Assembly (NCBI GenBank): GCA_965116445.1
Contig: OZ220688.1
Coordinates: 3,410,001-3,474,000, forward strand
Length of the DNA: 64,000 nt
Source of the DNA: Multivorans sp965116445
GTDB lineage: Bacteria; Acidobacteriota; Thermoanaerobaculia; Multivoradales; Multivoraceae
Direction: 5' to 3'
Below, one piece after another: positions 9,209 to 17,402 of the stretch. The notes below the pieces were generated by a model. It saw only the letters and a list, made by a program, of their open reading frames with translations, had not been told where the DNA came from and ran no database searches. How positions within the stretch are numbered: the first letter of the stretch is position 1; each line of letters opens with the position of its first letter. The position numbers and the translations under genes are program-made.

Positions 9209-9744
9209 TTCACGTGCCCCAGATGACGGAGCGGCTGATCATCCTGAACCTGCTGCACCCGAACGGCATGGCCCGGGAACTCGCGAACAACGAGGAGCAG
9301 CAGGCGAACAGCGACTACGCCCGCAAGTTCCAGGAGGGCAGCGCCAGCGACCCGGACATCCTCTTCGGCATGCCGATGAACCCCCAGACCCTCGCCTTCT
9401 GGGTCCAGGATCCCGAAGCGAAGAAGCACTACCAGGCTGCCTTCGAACGCTCCGACTTCGACGCGATGCTCGCCTACTACAAGCAGAACTACCCGCGCGA
9501 AGGCGGCGGCGGCATCGGCCAGGCCCCAGGGCAGGAGCTGCCCCGTCTGGGCATGCCGGTGCTCCAGTTCCACGGCCTGGACGACACCGCGCTCCACTCG
9601 GACGGCCTGAACAACACCTGGGACTGGCTGGACAGCGACCTGACGCTGGTCACCGTGCCGGGTGCCAACCACTTCGTCCAGGAGGACGCGGCCGACCTCG
9701 TCGCGACGACGATGAAGTGGTGGTTGTTGTCGCGGGTGGAGTAG
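9209..9744 (+). pseudogene. 5'-truncated duplicate of the alpha/beta hydrolase
   Basis: This segment is nearly identical to 5819-6354, covering codons ~145 to the stop. It begins abruptly at TTTCACGTGCCCCAG and retains the catalytic His region (GANHFVQED) but lacks the oxyanion hole and nucleophile elbow. Differences are a handful of substitutions such as N-L-P-H to N-L-L-H, A-S-D-S to A-S-D-P and G-A-D-H to G-A-N-H. It could only be translated as an unrelated fusion from upstream and is best regarded as a dead copy. Confidence 0.9.
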
Positions 9745-9808
9745 GGCCGCTCGGGCGAGACGACCCCGTAAAGGGAACTTGTCCCCACTTCGCGACGCTC
9801 CCCGGCGC

Positions 9809-9946
9809 ATGTACACTGGCTCAGTGATTGATGAACTGAAGGCTGCGCGCGCACTCAGGGAAGTTGGCTTCACCGAAGCCCCGGCGGATGCAGCTTCCCT
9901 GAGCAAGCGGCCAGAGGCCGTTCTTGGCTGCACGAAAACAGTGTAA
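9809..9946 (+). CDS. Small ORF, N-terminus resembles DUF1640-type coiled-coil proteins
   Basis: A 45-residue frame reads VIDELKAARALREVGFTEAP, very like the opening of DUF1640-type proteins, which start with a helix of the form LKAARRLREAGF-E-QAEA. It ends two bases before the ATG of the next gene. There is no strong Shine-Dalgarno sequence. It may be a decayed N-terminus of a longer protein whose remainder is the following membrane ORF, or a small leader protein. Confidence 0.35.
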   Translation: MYTGSVIDELKAARALREVGFTEAPADAASLSKRPEAVLGCTKTV

Positions 9947-9948
9947 TC

Positions 9949-10317
9949 ATGAGCGCGAAGGACTGGATTCGAGAACACGCTGTGCTGTCAGGGGCTCTGT
10001 GTGGTCTCGTCGTGGCAGGAATCACGGGTGTGACGGGATACTCAGCCGTCGAGGTTCTCGGCGTCTGGAGCCAACACCAGGCAGGCAACTCTCACGTTGC
10101 CGTCACAGAGAGGCTCGATGAGATCTCGAAGAAGCTGGACGCGAAGCCCGACCAGGAGGACCTCGAGAATCTGGTCAGGGCAACCGTGGCCGACGAGCTA
10201 CGGAACTACGTCACGCCGACGCTCGCCGCGCTCCAGAACCGGTGGGGTAACACCACCTTCGAGGAAGCCGTGGCAGCCATTCAGGAAGAAGCCGAGGGAC
10301 TCGAAAAACCGAGATAG
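9949..10317 (+). CDS. Small membrane protein with C-terminal coiled coil, unknown function
   Basis: The 122-residue product has one transmembrane helix at about residues 12-33 (VLSGALCGLVVAGITGVTGY). A charged helical tail follows (TERLDEISKKLDAKPDQED and later EEAVAAIQEEAEGLEKP) that should form a coiled coil. I do not recognise the family. Spacing of two bases from the 45-codon ORF upstream suggests they are co-transcribed. It lies in the accessory stretch between the duplicated hydrolase fragment and the DUF6880 operon. Confidence 0.5.
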   Translation: MSAKDWIREHAVLSGALCGLVVAGITGVTGYSAVEVLGVWSQHQAGNSHVAVTERLDEISKKLDAKPDQEDLENLVRATVADELRNYVTPTLAALQNRWGNTTFEEAVAAIQEEAEGLEKPR

Positions 10318-10738
10318 ACCCGAGACACGCCAAGGTGCAGGGGCTGGTGCCAAGGCTTGGCGAGACGAAACCGGTCTCCGTAGAGGGGCAGGTCACCCAA
10401 CCGCCCTTGCGGTGCACCGACAAGGTGCTGCCCAGACTTCGGTCGGTGACGAACGCGTACGAACTGCGGTTTGCCGACGATGCCTCGGTCCGCTCATGAG
10501 GGCGCATCAGCGTTCAAGTCCCGAGAACCGACCGCCGTGCGTGGCGTGGCACAGTCATGACAGAACTCACGTTCTACGTCCCGTGCCTCCGAGGGCCCCA
10601 GGCGATGGGTCCGCACCGCCTTCGCCAGCGCGGCCGCAACCTCCATGCGGGCGATCAGCAGGTTGAGGCTACACTCCGCCCGCCATCGAGTCATCCCATG
10701 ACTGTTGCGGGTTGACGGGGCGACACGCAGGGAGGAAC
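10318..10738. other. 420-bp gap with no gene
   Basis: I see no supported gene. At about 10,443-10,475 a stretch reads VTNAYELRF on the plus strand, resembling the VTNPYELRV end of the HipS-like protein, with about 26 of 30 bases matching. It may be a scrap of a second such gene but is too short to call. Confidence 0.4.
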
Positions 10739-12229
10739 ATGGCGGCCAGACGCCCGATCGATGTGGCTGCGCTGGAGACTCTGGGCGCTCGAAGACTCGC
10801 GGAGCTTCTGGCGGACGCCAGCGCCCACGATGCGGTGGCGAAGCGCCGCTTGCGTCTGGAGATAGCCGCAGCGGACGGTCCCGGAGCGGCGGCCAGCGAG
10901 ATCAGGAAGCGCCTGGCGGCGATCGGCCGGGCGAGGAAGTTCGTGCCCCGTTCCGGCTCGTCAAGCGTGGCGGACGATCTGGAGGAGCAGCGGGATGCGA
11001 TCCAGAAGCATGTGGCTGAACGGGACCAGGGCCTGGCGCTGGAACTGCTGTGGCGGTTCATGGCCCTGGCCGAACGCGTCTTTGGCCGTTGCGACGACAG
11101 CTACGGCCTGGTTGGCGACGTGTTCCGCTCCGGTCTCGCCGACCTGGGTCGGGCCGCCGCCGCGGCCCGACCCGACCCGATCAAGCTCGCCGACAAGACG
11201 TTCCATGCGCTCTGGCGGAACGGGTTCGGGCAATACGACGGTTTGATCGGCCAGGTGGCGTCGGGACTGGGCGAGTCGGGCCTGGAGCATCTGCGCCTGA
11301 AGGTGCTTGCGTTTCGGGACGAGGAGTGCGTGGACGCGGTGGACGAGGCCCCCGACAATGTCGTCGCCGGTCCCTGGGGCCGGTCGCGGGAACGCACGAG
11401 CGAGGACGATGAGCTTCCGGTCCTGCTCAAGTATGCGATTCCCCAAGCGTTGAAGGACATCGCCGACGCCCGGGGCGATGTGGACGCCTTCATGGAACAG
11501 TACGACGAGCGGGAGAGGAGAATCCCGGTGTTTGCGGCCGAGATAGCCCGTCGCCTGCTCGACGCCGGCCGGGCCCGGGAAGCTCTGCGAGCCCTCGAGG
11601 ACGCTCGTCTGAAGCGGGAGGACGGCTGGTCGGCGCTGGATCGGGAGTGGCGCGAGACTCGAATCGAAGTCCTTGACGCCCTGGGCCGCGGCGAAGAGGC
11701 TCAGGCTGCGCGCTGGGCGATCTTTGAGCAAGAACTGGACCAGGAGCACCTGCGCGCGCACCTGGAGCGGTTGGGCGAGTCCGAGGCGGACGAGAGCACC
11801 GCGCGAGCTCTGGACCACGCCGCCGGCTACGGGAACGTGCACACGGCCCTGCGGTTCCTGCTGGCCTGGCCGGACCTTTCGGGAGCGGCCGACCTCGTCG
11901 TGCAGAGGGCGAGCGAGCTGCACGGGGACTTCTACAGGCTGTTGAACCGCGCCGCGGCGGCGTTGGCTGCGGAGCATCCCCTGGCCGCGACCCTTGCCCT
12001 GCGGGCCATGATCGGCTTCACGCTCGGGAGCGCGCGATCTTCCCGGTATCGGCACGCGTCGCGGCAGCTTCTGGCCTGCGCCGGTCTGGCGGAGAAGATC
12101 GACGACTACCGGGGCTTCGACGACCACGACGCCTACTTCCAGGACATACGGGAAACCGACGCGAGAAAGCGGAAGTTCTGGGCGATCCTGGGCGAGGTGA
12201 TGGGCCTTGGCGGGCCCTTCCAACCCTGA
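10739..12229 (+). CDS. DUF6880-family helical protein
   Basis: The 496-residue protein is almost all alpha-helical and Ala/Arg/Leu-rich. Its pattern fits DUF6880: RRLAELLADASAHDAVAKRR near the start, the conserved IRKRLAAIGRARKFV, then LELLWRFMALAERVFGR and VGDVFRSGLADLG. No catalytic motif is visible and members have no established function; the helical repeats suggest a scaffold. The ATG at 10739 was chosen because GGAGG lies four bases upstream; an in-frame ATG nine codons earlier is weaker. It heads a co-directional set of FHA, MotA-like, DUF2135-like, PP2C and kinase genes, with a 196-bp gap before the next one, so it may be a separate transcription unit. Confidence 0.7.
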   Translation: MAARRPIDVAALETLGARRLAELLADASAHDAVAKRRLRLEIAAADGPGAAASEIRKRLAAIGRARKFVPRSGSSSVADDLEEQRDAIQKHVAERDQGLALELLWRFMALAERVFGRCDDSYGLVGDVFRSGLADLGRAAAAARPDPIKLADKTFHALWRNGFGQYDGLIGQVASGLGESGLEHLRLKVLAFRDEECVDAVDEAPDNVVAGPWGRSRERTSEDDELPVLLKYAIPQALKDIADARGDVDAFMEQYDERERRIPVFAAEIARRLLDAGRAREALRALEDARLKREDGWSALDREWRETRIEVLDALGRGEEAQAARWAIFEQELDQEHLRAHLERLGESEADESTARALDHAAGYGNVHTALRFLLAWPDLSGAADLVVQRASELHGDFYRLLNRAAAALAAEHPLAATLALRAMIGFTLGSARSSRYRHASRQLLACAGLAEKIDDYRGFDDHDAYFQDIRETDARKRKFWAILGEVMGLGGPFQP

Positions 12230-12425
12230 CAAACGGGCAAGGGAGTGAATGGCGATGTCGGCGGATTCTCGGTGCAGGACCTGCCAGTTCCGGCGAGAAG
12301 AGACCTTCCGCGTCGAAGCTCCCGAGGACAGCGGCCGCTGTTCGGCCGGCACTCGTCGTTCGCCGTTCGACCCCTCTGACGGTGAGGCGTTACTATCGAC
12401 GATTCGTCCGTAAAGGAGAAAGGTC

Positions 12426-12992
12426 GTGCCGGTTCGACGTCAGGCTGACGGAAAGGTCGTGGAGCAACCAACGCGGCTGGTGCGCCCGGATCGCGGAGGA
12501 GAAGCGGCGGAGGAGAGAACGCGCCTGCTCGGCCGCCTCTCGAATCCCGGCGCCACTTCGGACGAGCACGCACGGCTGGTTCACCGAAGTCGGTCGGGTT
12601 CGTCGGATCGCGCGGGTTCGAAGGCTCCGGGCGGGCTGGACGATCCCCCCGTCGGCTGGCTCGTGGTGGTCAAGGGTCCGGGCAGGGGAAGGGCGCTGGC
12701 GCTTGGCTACGGCATGAACACGATCGGTCGCGGGGAGGGTTCGCGGGTCCGCCTCGATTTCGGCGACCGGGAGATTGCGCGCGCGAACCACGCGCGCCTG
12801 ACGTACGAGCCGCGGAGCCGACTGTTCTTTCTGGGCCACGGCGACGCCTCGAATCTGACCTACCTCAACGGCTGCGTCGTGCTCGGCCCGGAAGAGGTCG
12901 CGCCGGGGTCGATGATCGAGCTGGGTTCCACGACTCTGCGCTTTCAGACGTTCTGTTCGCCGGACTTCGACTGGTCCGACCTGGATGACTGA
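12426..12992 (+). CDS. FHA-domain phosphothreonine-binding protein
   Basis: The 188-residue protein has a disordered, Arg-rich first half and an FHA domain at about residues 75-180. Marks are the first strand WLVVVKGPGRGRALALGYGM, IGRGEGSRVRLDF (GR motif), the binding-loop segment NHARLTYEPRS, and the closing YLNGCVVLGPEEVAPGSMIEL. The usual S-x-x-H is seen here as RANHARL. FHA domains bind phosphothreonine, so the natural partner is the Ser/Thr kinase four genes downstream. The GTG start has AAAGGAG eight bases upstream. Confidence 0.82.
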   Translation: MPVRRQADGKVVEQPTRLVRPDRGGEAAEERTRLLGRLSNPGATSDEHARLVHRSRSGSSDRAGSKAPGGLDDPPVGWLVVVKGPGRGRALALGYGMNTIGRGEGSRVRLDFGDREIARANHARLTYEPRSRLFFLGHGDASNLTYLNGCVVLGPEEVAPGSMIELGSTTLRFQTFCSPDFDWSDLDD

Positions 12993-13088
12993 CGGACCGT
13001 TGCCGCAAGGTCGCATCGGCCCCAGTTCGGGCGACGAGCCGCTTCAGGCTTCTCCGGCGATTTGACGGTTTCGGTGAGGGCCTCGGGC

Positions 13089-13859
13089 ATGCGAGTTCGG
13101 GCCGTCCTCGGCGGCCTGCTTGCGGGCTGCTTGTTCCTCGCCGTGCTGAGCGCGTGGCTGTCGGCGCCGGAACCCGGCCAGGTCACTGCCGGCGGGATAC
13201 TCCTGGATCGTGCGAGTCCGGCCTATCCGCTGACCATTCAGAACGTCATGTGGCTCCTGTTCTTCGGGGGCATGGGAGACGTGCTTCGGCGTTTCGCCCG
13301 TGGCGGAGGCGAGTCGCGGCAGGTGGGAAAGGGGCTGCTGCCCGAAGACGCGGAAACCATGCTTCGGGCTCGGGACCTCGGAGCGATCTACAAGCGGGTC
13401 CGACCGACGGACGGGGAGGAGCCGTACTTTCTGCAACGGCTGATCGCCAGAGTTGCGCTCCAGTTTCAGGGCAGCCGGTCCGTGGATCAGTCCAGCACCG
13501 TCCTCAACTCGAGCCTCGAGCTGATGCAGCACGAAATCGAGCTGAAGTACAACATGATTCGCTATCTCGTATGGCTCATTCCGACCCTGGGCTTCATCGG
13601 AACCGTCGTGGGGATCGCCTTGTCCCTGCGGGAGGCCGGCAACATGCCGAACATGGGCAACCAGGAAGCTCTGAGGGAATGGCTCAAGGCCGTGACCGGC
13701 AGCTTGGCCCTGGCATTCAACACGACGATGGTGGCCCTTCTGCTCTCCGCCGTTCTCGTCTTCCTGCTTCATCTCGCCCAGGGCCGGGAAGAGTCGGCGC
13801 TGAACCGGGCCGGCCAGTACTGCCTCGACAATCTGATCAACCGGCTCTACGAGAAGTGA
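13089..13859 (+). CDS. MotA/TolQ/ExbB-type proton-channel protein
   Basis: The 256-residue protein has helices at about residues 5-25 and 43-62. A long cytoplasmic loop is followed by the diagnostic C-terminal pair: YLVWLIPTLGFIGTVVGIAL and the GSLALAFNTTMVALLLSAVL helix. The latter carries the Gly/Thr-rich pattern of TolQ, ExbB and MotA. Such proteins form pentameric stators that use proton flow to move a partner with one membrane helix; the next gene encodes such a partner. The ATG was chosen because GAGGG lies eight bases before it; a GTG five codons earlier and a TTG nine codons earlier are also in frame. Confidence 0.8.
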   Translation: MRVRAVLGGLLAGCLFLAVLSAWLSAPEPGQVTAGGILLDRASPAYPLTIQNVMWLLFFGGMGDVLRRFARGGGESRQVGKGLLPEDAETMLRARDLGAIYKRVRPTDGEEPYFLQRLIARVALQFQGSRSVDQSSTVLNSSLELMQHEIELKYNMIRYLVWLIPTLGFIGTVVGIALSLREAGNMPNMGNQEALREWLKAVTGSLALAFNTTMVALLLSAVLVFLLHLAQGREESALNRAGQYCLDNLINRLYEK

Positions 13860-13895
13860 CCGGAACCGCTCCATGACCATGGATGCCCCTCCGCC

Positions 13896-14612
13896 GTGAA
13901 GAGCCGCAACCGCGAGGTCAACGTCTTCAGCGTCTCGGCGCTGGATCTCTTCGCTTCGGCGCTCGGCGCCTTCATTGTGATCTCGCTGATCTTCATGGTG
14001 TCGTTCGCCGCTAGCCTCCGGGACCCGGGCAACGTCGAACGGCCTTCCCCGACCGAGGAGACCGCCACCCTTGCGGCACTGGAGCAGGCGCTTGAGCGCT
14101 GCGAGTCGGAAGCGGAGTCGTCGGACCTGCTTGCCAGCCGGTTGGAGCGGGCGGACCGGGATCTGCGGTCCTGCCGACAGGAGTTGCAGCGGACGTTCGC
14201 GCTGGTCGTGGCGAGTTGGTCGTCGATCGACGATGTCGACCTGCATGTCGTGGATCCGCGAGGGCGCGAGTTCTACTTTTCCGCCAAGCGCCATCCGGGT
14301 TCGAACGCTGCCCTCGAGGAGGACAACATCCAGGGGCCCGGGAACGAGGTGTGGCTGCATCCGGTCGTGGGTCCGGGACGGTATCGTGTCTGCTACAAGC
14401 TCTTCTCCAAGCGAACGGTGGCTGCCGTCCCCGTCCGCGGCAGCGTCCTGTGGCAGGAGGGCCGGGTCGGGCTGCCCGACGTGCGGCTTCGGCGCGACGG
14501 CGAGGTCAGGCTGGCGGCCGAGATTCGGGTCGAGGGGCGCGGCAGGGTGACGGTCGATCGTTCGCGCTCCGGGCGCTTGCTGACCGGGGGCCGGTGCGGG
14601 TCGGGCGGATGA
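13896..14612 (+). CDS. Single-pass membrane protein with coiled coil and DUF2135/YfaP-like domain
   Basis: The 238 residues comprise a short basic N-tail, a membrane helix (LFASALGAFIVISLIFMVSF, about residues 18-40), a coiled coil (about 60-100) and a beta-rich C-terminal domain. That domain has DDVDLHVVDPRGREFYFSAK and GPGRYRVCYKLF, the pattern of DUF2135/YfaP. The topology matches MotB/ExbD/TolR-like stator partners but with an unusual periplasmic sensor-like domain in place of a peptidoglycan-binding one. The GTG start follows the MotA-like gene by 36 bases and its stop overlaps the next start as ATGA. Partnership with the MotA-like protein is inferred from order and topology. Confidence 0.68.
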   Translation: MKSRNREVNVFSVSALDLFASALGAFIVISLIFMVSFAASLRDPGNVERPSPTEETATLAALEQALERCESEAESSDLLASRLERADRDLRSCRQELQRTFALVVASWSSIDDVDLHVVDPRGREFYFSAKRHPGSNAALEEDNIQGPGNEVWLHPVVGPGRYRVCYKLFSKRTVAAVPVRGSVLWQEGRVGLPDVRLRRDGEVRLAAEIRVEGRGRVTVDRSRSGRLLTGGRCGSGG

Positions 14613-15394
14613 AGTACGAAACGGCGGTCTGCATGGACATCGGCGCGCGGGAGGAGCAGCAGGACCGGGTCCTCGCGTTGCGGGACGGCGGGGCGCTGCT
14701 GCTGGCGCTTGCCGACGGGATGGGCGGCCATGAAGGCGGGGCGCTGGCGGCGCAGACGGTGATGGACGTGGCCGGCGAGTTGTTCGCGGAGCGTTCAGGC
14801 GGCGCCACGGCGGACCTGCTTACCTCGATCGCCTTGACCGCGCACGAGCGGATTAACGCGGCCGGCGTCGAGCGCGGCGTTTCCCCTCACAGCACCTGCG
14901 TGCTGCTGCATCTGACTGGAGGTCGCGCCGCCTGGGTCCATGTGGGCGACAGCCGCCTGTACCGTTTCGAGAACGGGCGGATGGCGGGGCGTACGACGGA
15001 TCATTCGATGGTGGAGCTTCTCCGTCTCCAGGGTCGAATCAGCGAGGAAGAGATGAAGCGCCACGCGGACCGGAACATCGTTCTCGAAGCCTTGGGTGGC
15101 GAGGAGCAGCCGGAGGTCGACACGGGCGGCCAGGCGGTCGGCGCGGCGCACGGCTTCCTCCTCGCAAGCGACGGTCTGTGGGAGAACGCGGAGGATGCGG
15201 ACCTCGAGGGGGTCTTCGACGGGGCCGATCTGGAGGCGGCCGTGCGCGGACTGGTGAAGGAAGCGCGCCGACGGGGCGGTCCGGCGTGCGACAACATCTC
15301 GGTGGCGGTCGCTCGCGCGCGCCGGGCGCCTCGTTGGCTCCCGGGCTCGCTCCGCCGAGGCGTGCGTGCGCGGTTCAGGCGGACTTTGCCGTGA
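14609..15394 (+). CDS. PP2C-type Ser/Thr protein phosphatase
   Basis: The 261-residue protein has the PP2C metal-binding motifs in order: DIGAREEQQDRV near residue 10, LADGMGGHEGG near 33, VGDSRLYRFENG near 112, ASDGLWENAED near 188 and CDNISVAVARA near 235. It hydrolyses phosphoserine and phosphothreonine with Mn or Mg ions. The gene overlaps its neighbours on both sides (ATGA with the membrane protein, GTGA with the kinase), so the phosphatase and kinase are translationally coupled and should act on the same substrates. The candidates are the FHA protein's ligands and the membrane pair. Confidence 0.9.
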   Translation: MKYETAVCMDIGAREEQQDRVLALRDGGALLLALADGMGGHEGGALAAQTVMDVAGELFAERSGGATADLLTSIALTAHERINAAGVERGVSPHSTCVLLHLTGGRAAWVHVGDSRLYRFENGRMAGRTTDHSMVELLRLQGRISEEEMKRHADRNIVLEALGGEEQPEVDTGGQAVGAAHGFLLASDGLWENAEDADLEGVFDGADLEAAVRGLVKEARRRGGPACDNISVAVARARRAPRWLPGSLRRGVRARFRRTLP

Positions 15395-17262
15395 GCGCCT
15401 TGGAGTTCCACGGCCTGGCGCTGGCGCCGGGCGCGGAGCTGCACCGATACCGGTTGCTGGAGGTTCTCGGCGTGGGCGGTTTCGGCATCACCTATCTGGC
15501 TGAGCACGTCTCGCTGGGCCACCGGGTGGCGGTCAAGGAGTATCTGCCGAACGAACTCGCCATACGCGACGGGACTTCAGTGCAGCCGAAGTCGTCGACG
15601 GACCGCCCGGACTTCGAGTGGGGTCTCGCCCGCTTCCTTGACGAGGCAAAGACGCTGGCCCGTTTCGAGCACCGCAACCTGGTACGGGTGCGCGACTTCT
15701 TCGAGGACAACCGGACCGCCTACATGGTGATGGACTACGAGGAGGGCGAGCCACTGAGCGCTGTTCTCGACCGCCGCGGCCGGCTTCCGGAAGACGAACT
15801 GCTCCGGCTGCTCTCGCCGCTCGTCGCCGGCCTCGCTGAGGTGCACGAGGCGGGATTCCTGCACCGCGACGTCAAGCCGTCGAACGTCTATGTGCGGAAG
15901 TCCGACGGTTCGCCCGTGCTGCTCGACTTCGGCTCGGCCCGTCAGGCCCTGGGCCGCAAATCGCGCAGCCTGACGGCGGTGGCTTCCGCCGGCTACGCGC
16001 CGCCCGAACAGTACGAGACCAACGGCGAACAGGGGCCGTGGACGGACGTCTACGCCCTGTCCGCCCTCTGCTACCGGGCGATTGCCGGCGAGGCCCCGAC
16101 CGAGGCGCCCCGGCGGATGAACCGTCTGGTCCAGGACCGGCCGGATCCGCTTCGGAAACTGGCCGAGGAAAGCCCCGAAGGCTACTCTCCGGGGCTTCTC
16201 GCGGCCGTCGACGGAGGCCTCGCACTCGCGGCGTCGAAGCGCCCGGCCAGCTTGGGGCATTGGGCCGGCCTTTGGTCCCGGCGCGACGAAACAGCGCCGG
16301 CCGCCACGCCCCTCGATGACGAGGCGGCGATGACGCCGCCCGAACCGCCCGTGCTCCTACCCGCGGCGGAAGTGTCGGCAAGAGCCGTCTGCCAGACGTC
16401 ACCGACAGCGGGTTCGGACAATTGGTTCGTCGTCATAGGTCTCGTGCTGGTGGCGTTTGTGGTGGTCCTCAGTTCCGCCGTGAGCGGCTGTTGGAGTCGT
16501 CAGGATGGATGGCGCTCCAGCGTGACCGATCTGCAGCAGACTCTCGGGAGACCGCCCGATCCGGCCGCCGTGGATTCGCATGGCAGGACTGACCTCCACA
16601 GAGCGGCGGAGATCGATGACGCGGAAGCCGCAGCCTGGTTGCTGGCGAATGGTGCCGAGGTCGATGCGCAATGGGACGACGGCAGGACACCATTGCACTT
16701 TGCAGCTTGGGCTGATGCCTTGACGGTTGCGGAGTTTCTGCTGGCCAATGGCGCCGATATCGAAGCGCGAGACAGCGGCGGCTGGACGCCGTTACACTTT
16801 GCAGGCTTGTATGATTCGGTGGCGGTCGCGGAGTTTCTGCTGGCCAATGGCGCCGGTATCGAAGCGCGAGACAGCGTCGGTTTGACGTCGTTACACTTTG
16901 CAGCCTTGAGTGATTCGGTGGCGGTTGCGGAGTTTCTGCTGGCTAGTGGCGCTGATATCGAAGCGCGAGACAGCGACGGCGGGACGCCGTTACACACTAC
17001 AGGCTTCTATGATGCCTTGACGGTTGCGGAGTTTCTGCTGGCTAATGGCGCCGATATCGATGCACGAGACAGCGACGGCTGGACGCCGTTACACGTTACA
17101 GCTGGGCTTGATTCGGTGGCGGTTGCGGAGTTTCTGCTGGCGAACGGCGCAGATGTCGATGCGCGAAAGTCCGGCGGCGAGACGCCGTTGGATGTCGCGA
17201 TTGAATTCCGGAGTGACTCCGTGGCGCGTCTTCTCCGCGCCGGGCGAGACCGGACTCCCTGA
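15391..17262 (+). CDS. Transmembrane Ser/Thr kinase with C-terminal ankyrin repeats
   Basis: The 623-residue protein has a complete Hanks-type kinase domain: glycine loop LGVGGFGITYLAE (about 26-38), VAVKEYLP with the catalytic Lys near 49, HRDVKPSN (158-165), DFGSAR (179-184) and APPEQYET. A linker of ~60 residues leads to a membrane helix at about 345-367 (FVVIGLVLVAFVVVLSSAVS), followed by about six ankyrin repeats up to the C-terminus. If the helix spans the membrane, the ankyrins are periplasmic and would act as the sensor. The ankyrin-coding DNA repeats with a 99-bp period and few differences, so it expanded recently. The GTG start overlaps the PP2C stop. Ankyrins in bacteria are often linked to life with eukaryotes; that link is only suggestive here. 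Confidence 0.88.
   Translation: MSALEFHGLALAPGAELHRYRLLEVLGVGGFGITYLAEHVSLGHRVAVKEYLPNELAIRDGTSVQPKSSTDRPDFEWGLARFLDEAKTLARFEHRNLVRVRDFFEDNRTAYMVMDYEEGEPLSAVLDRRGRLPEDELLRLLSPLVAGLAEVHEAGFLHRDVKPSNVYVRKSDGSPVLLDFGSARQALGRKSRSLTAVASAGYAPPEQYETNGEQGPWTDVYALSALCYRAIAGEAPTEAPRRMNRLVQDRPDPLRKLAEESPEGYSPGLLAAVDGGLALAASKRPASLGHWAGLWSRRDETAPAATPLDDEAAMTPPEPPVLLPAAEVSARAVCQTSPTAGSDNWFVVIGLVLVAFVVVLSSAVSGCWSRQDGWRSSVTDLQQTLGRPPDPAAVDSHGRTDLHRAAEIDDAEAAAWLLANGAEVDAQWDDGRTPLHFAAWADALTVAEFLLANGADIEARDSGGWTPLHFAGLYDSVAVAEFLLANGAGIEARDSVGLTSLHFAALSDSVAVAEFLLASGADIEARDSDGGTPLHTTGFYDALTVAEFLLANGADIDARDSDGWTPLHVTAGLDSVAVAEFLLANGADVDARKSGGETPLDVAIEFRSDSVARLLRAGRDRTP
16690..17200 (+). repeat. 99-bp ankyrin-coding tandem repeats
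   Basis: GCGGAGTTTCTGCTGG recurs at about 16729, 16828, 16927, 17026 and 17125, and GCGCGAGACAGC recurs in step. The period of 99 bp equals one 33-residue ankyrin unit. Sequence identity between units is high at silent sites, pointing to recent duplication or gene conversion. Confidence 0.85.
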
Positions 17263-17338
17263 GCAGGCAGTTGAGTCGAGTTCGCGGTGAGGCGCCTGAA
17301 CGGCGGGGGCCTTGTGACCCTTGCCGCCGCTGACGATT

Positions 17339-17402
17339 TCGAGCCGCCCTCCTCAACGTAGCGCTTGAACAGGGCGCTGGTGCCCAAGTAGACAAGTGTC
17401 AC
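17339..17402 (-). pseudogene. vapC: Truncated vapC toxin start
   Basis: The frame reads MTLVYLGTSALFKRYVEEGG, a clear VapC (PIN nuclease) N-terminus, then loses all similarity next to the end of the ankyrin kinase gene. The normal motif is YLDTSAL, and the catalytic Asp is replaced by Gly. The ATG overlaps the stop of the Phd-like antitoxin frame (ATGA), the usual toxin-antitoxin arrangement. The toxin is dead by both truncation and mutation. Confidence 0.75.

Noticed and set aside
7738..9978. A 746-codon open frame on the minus strand across the whole accessory block
   Set aside because: It joins antisense of the hydrolase duplicate, out-of-frame ATPase sequence and only one short coherent stretch; it has no consistent domain order and is a high-GC artefact apart from the remnant listed.
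10443..10500. A second HipS-like gene at 10.4 kb
   Set aside because: Only about ten codons match and no open frame supports more than a scrap.
16690..17200. Regular 99-bp repeats considered as a CRISPR or satellite array
   Set aside because: They are in frame, code for ankyrin units and have no unique spacers.
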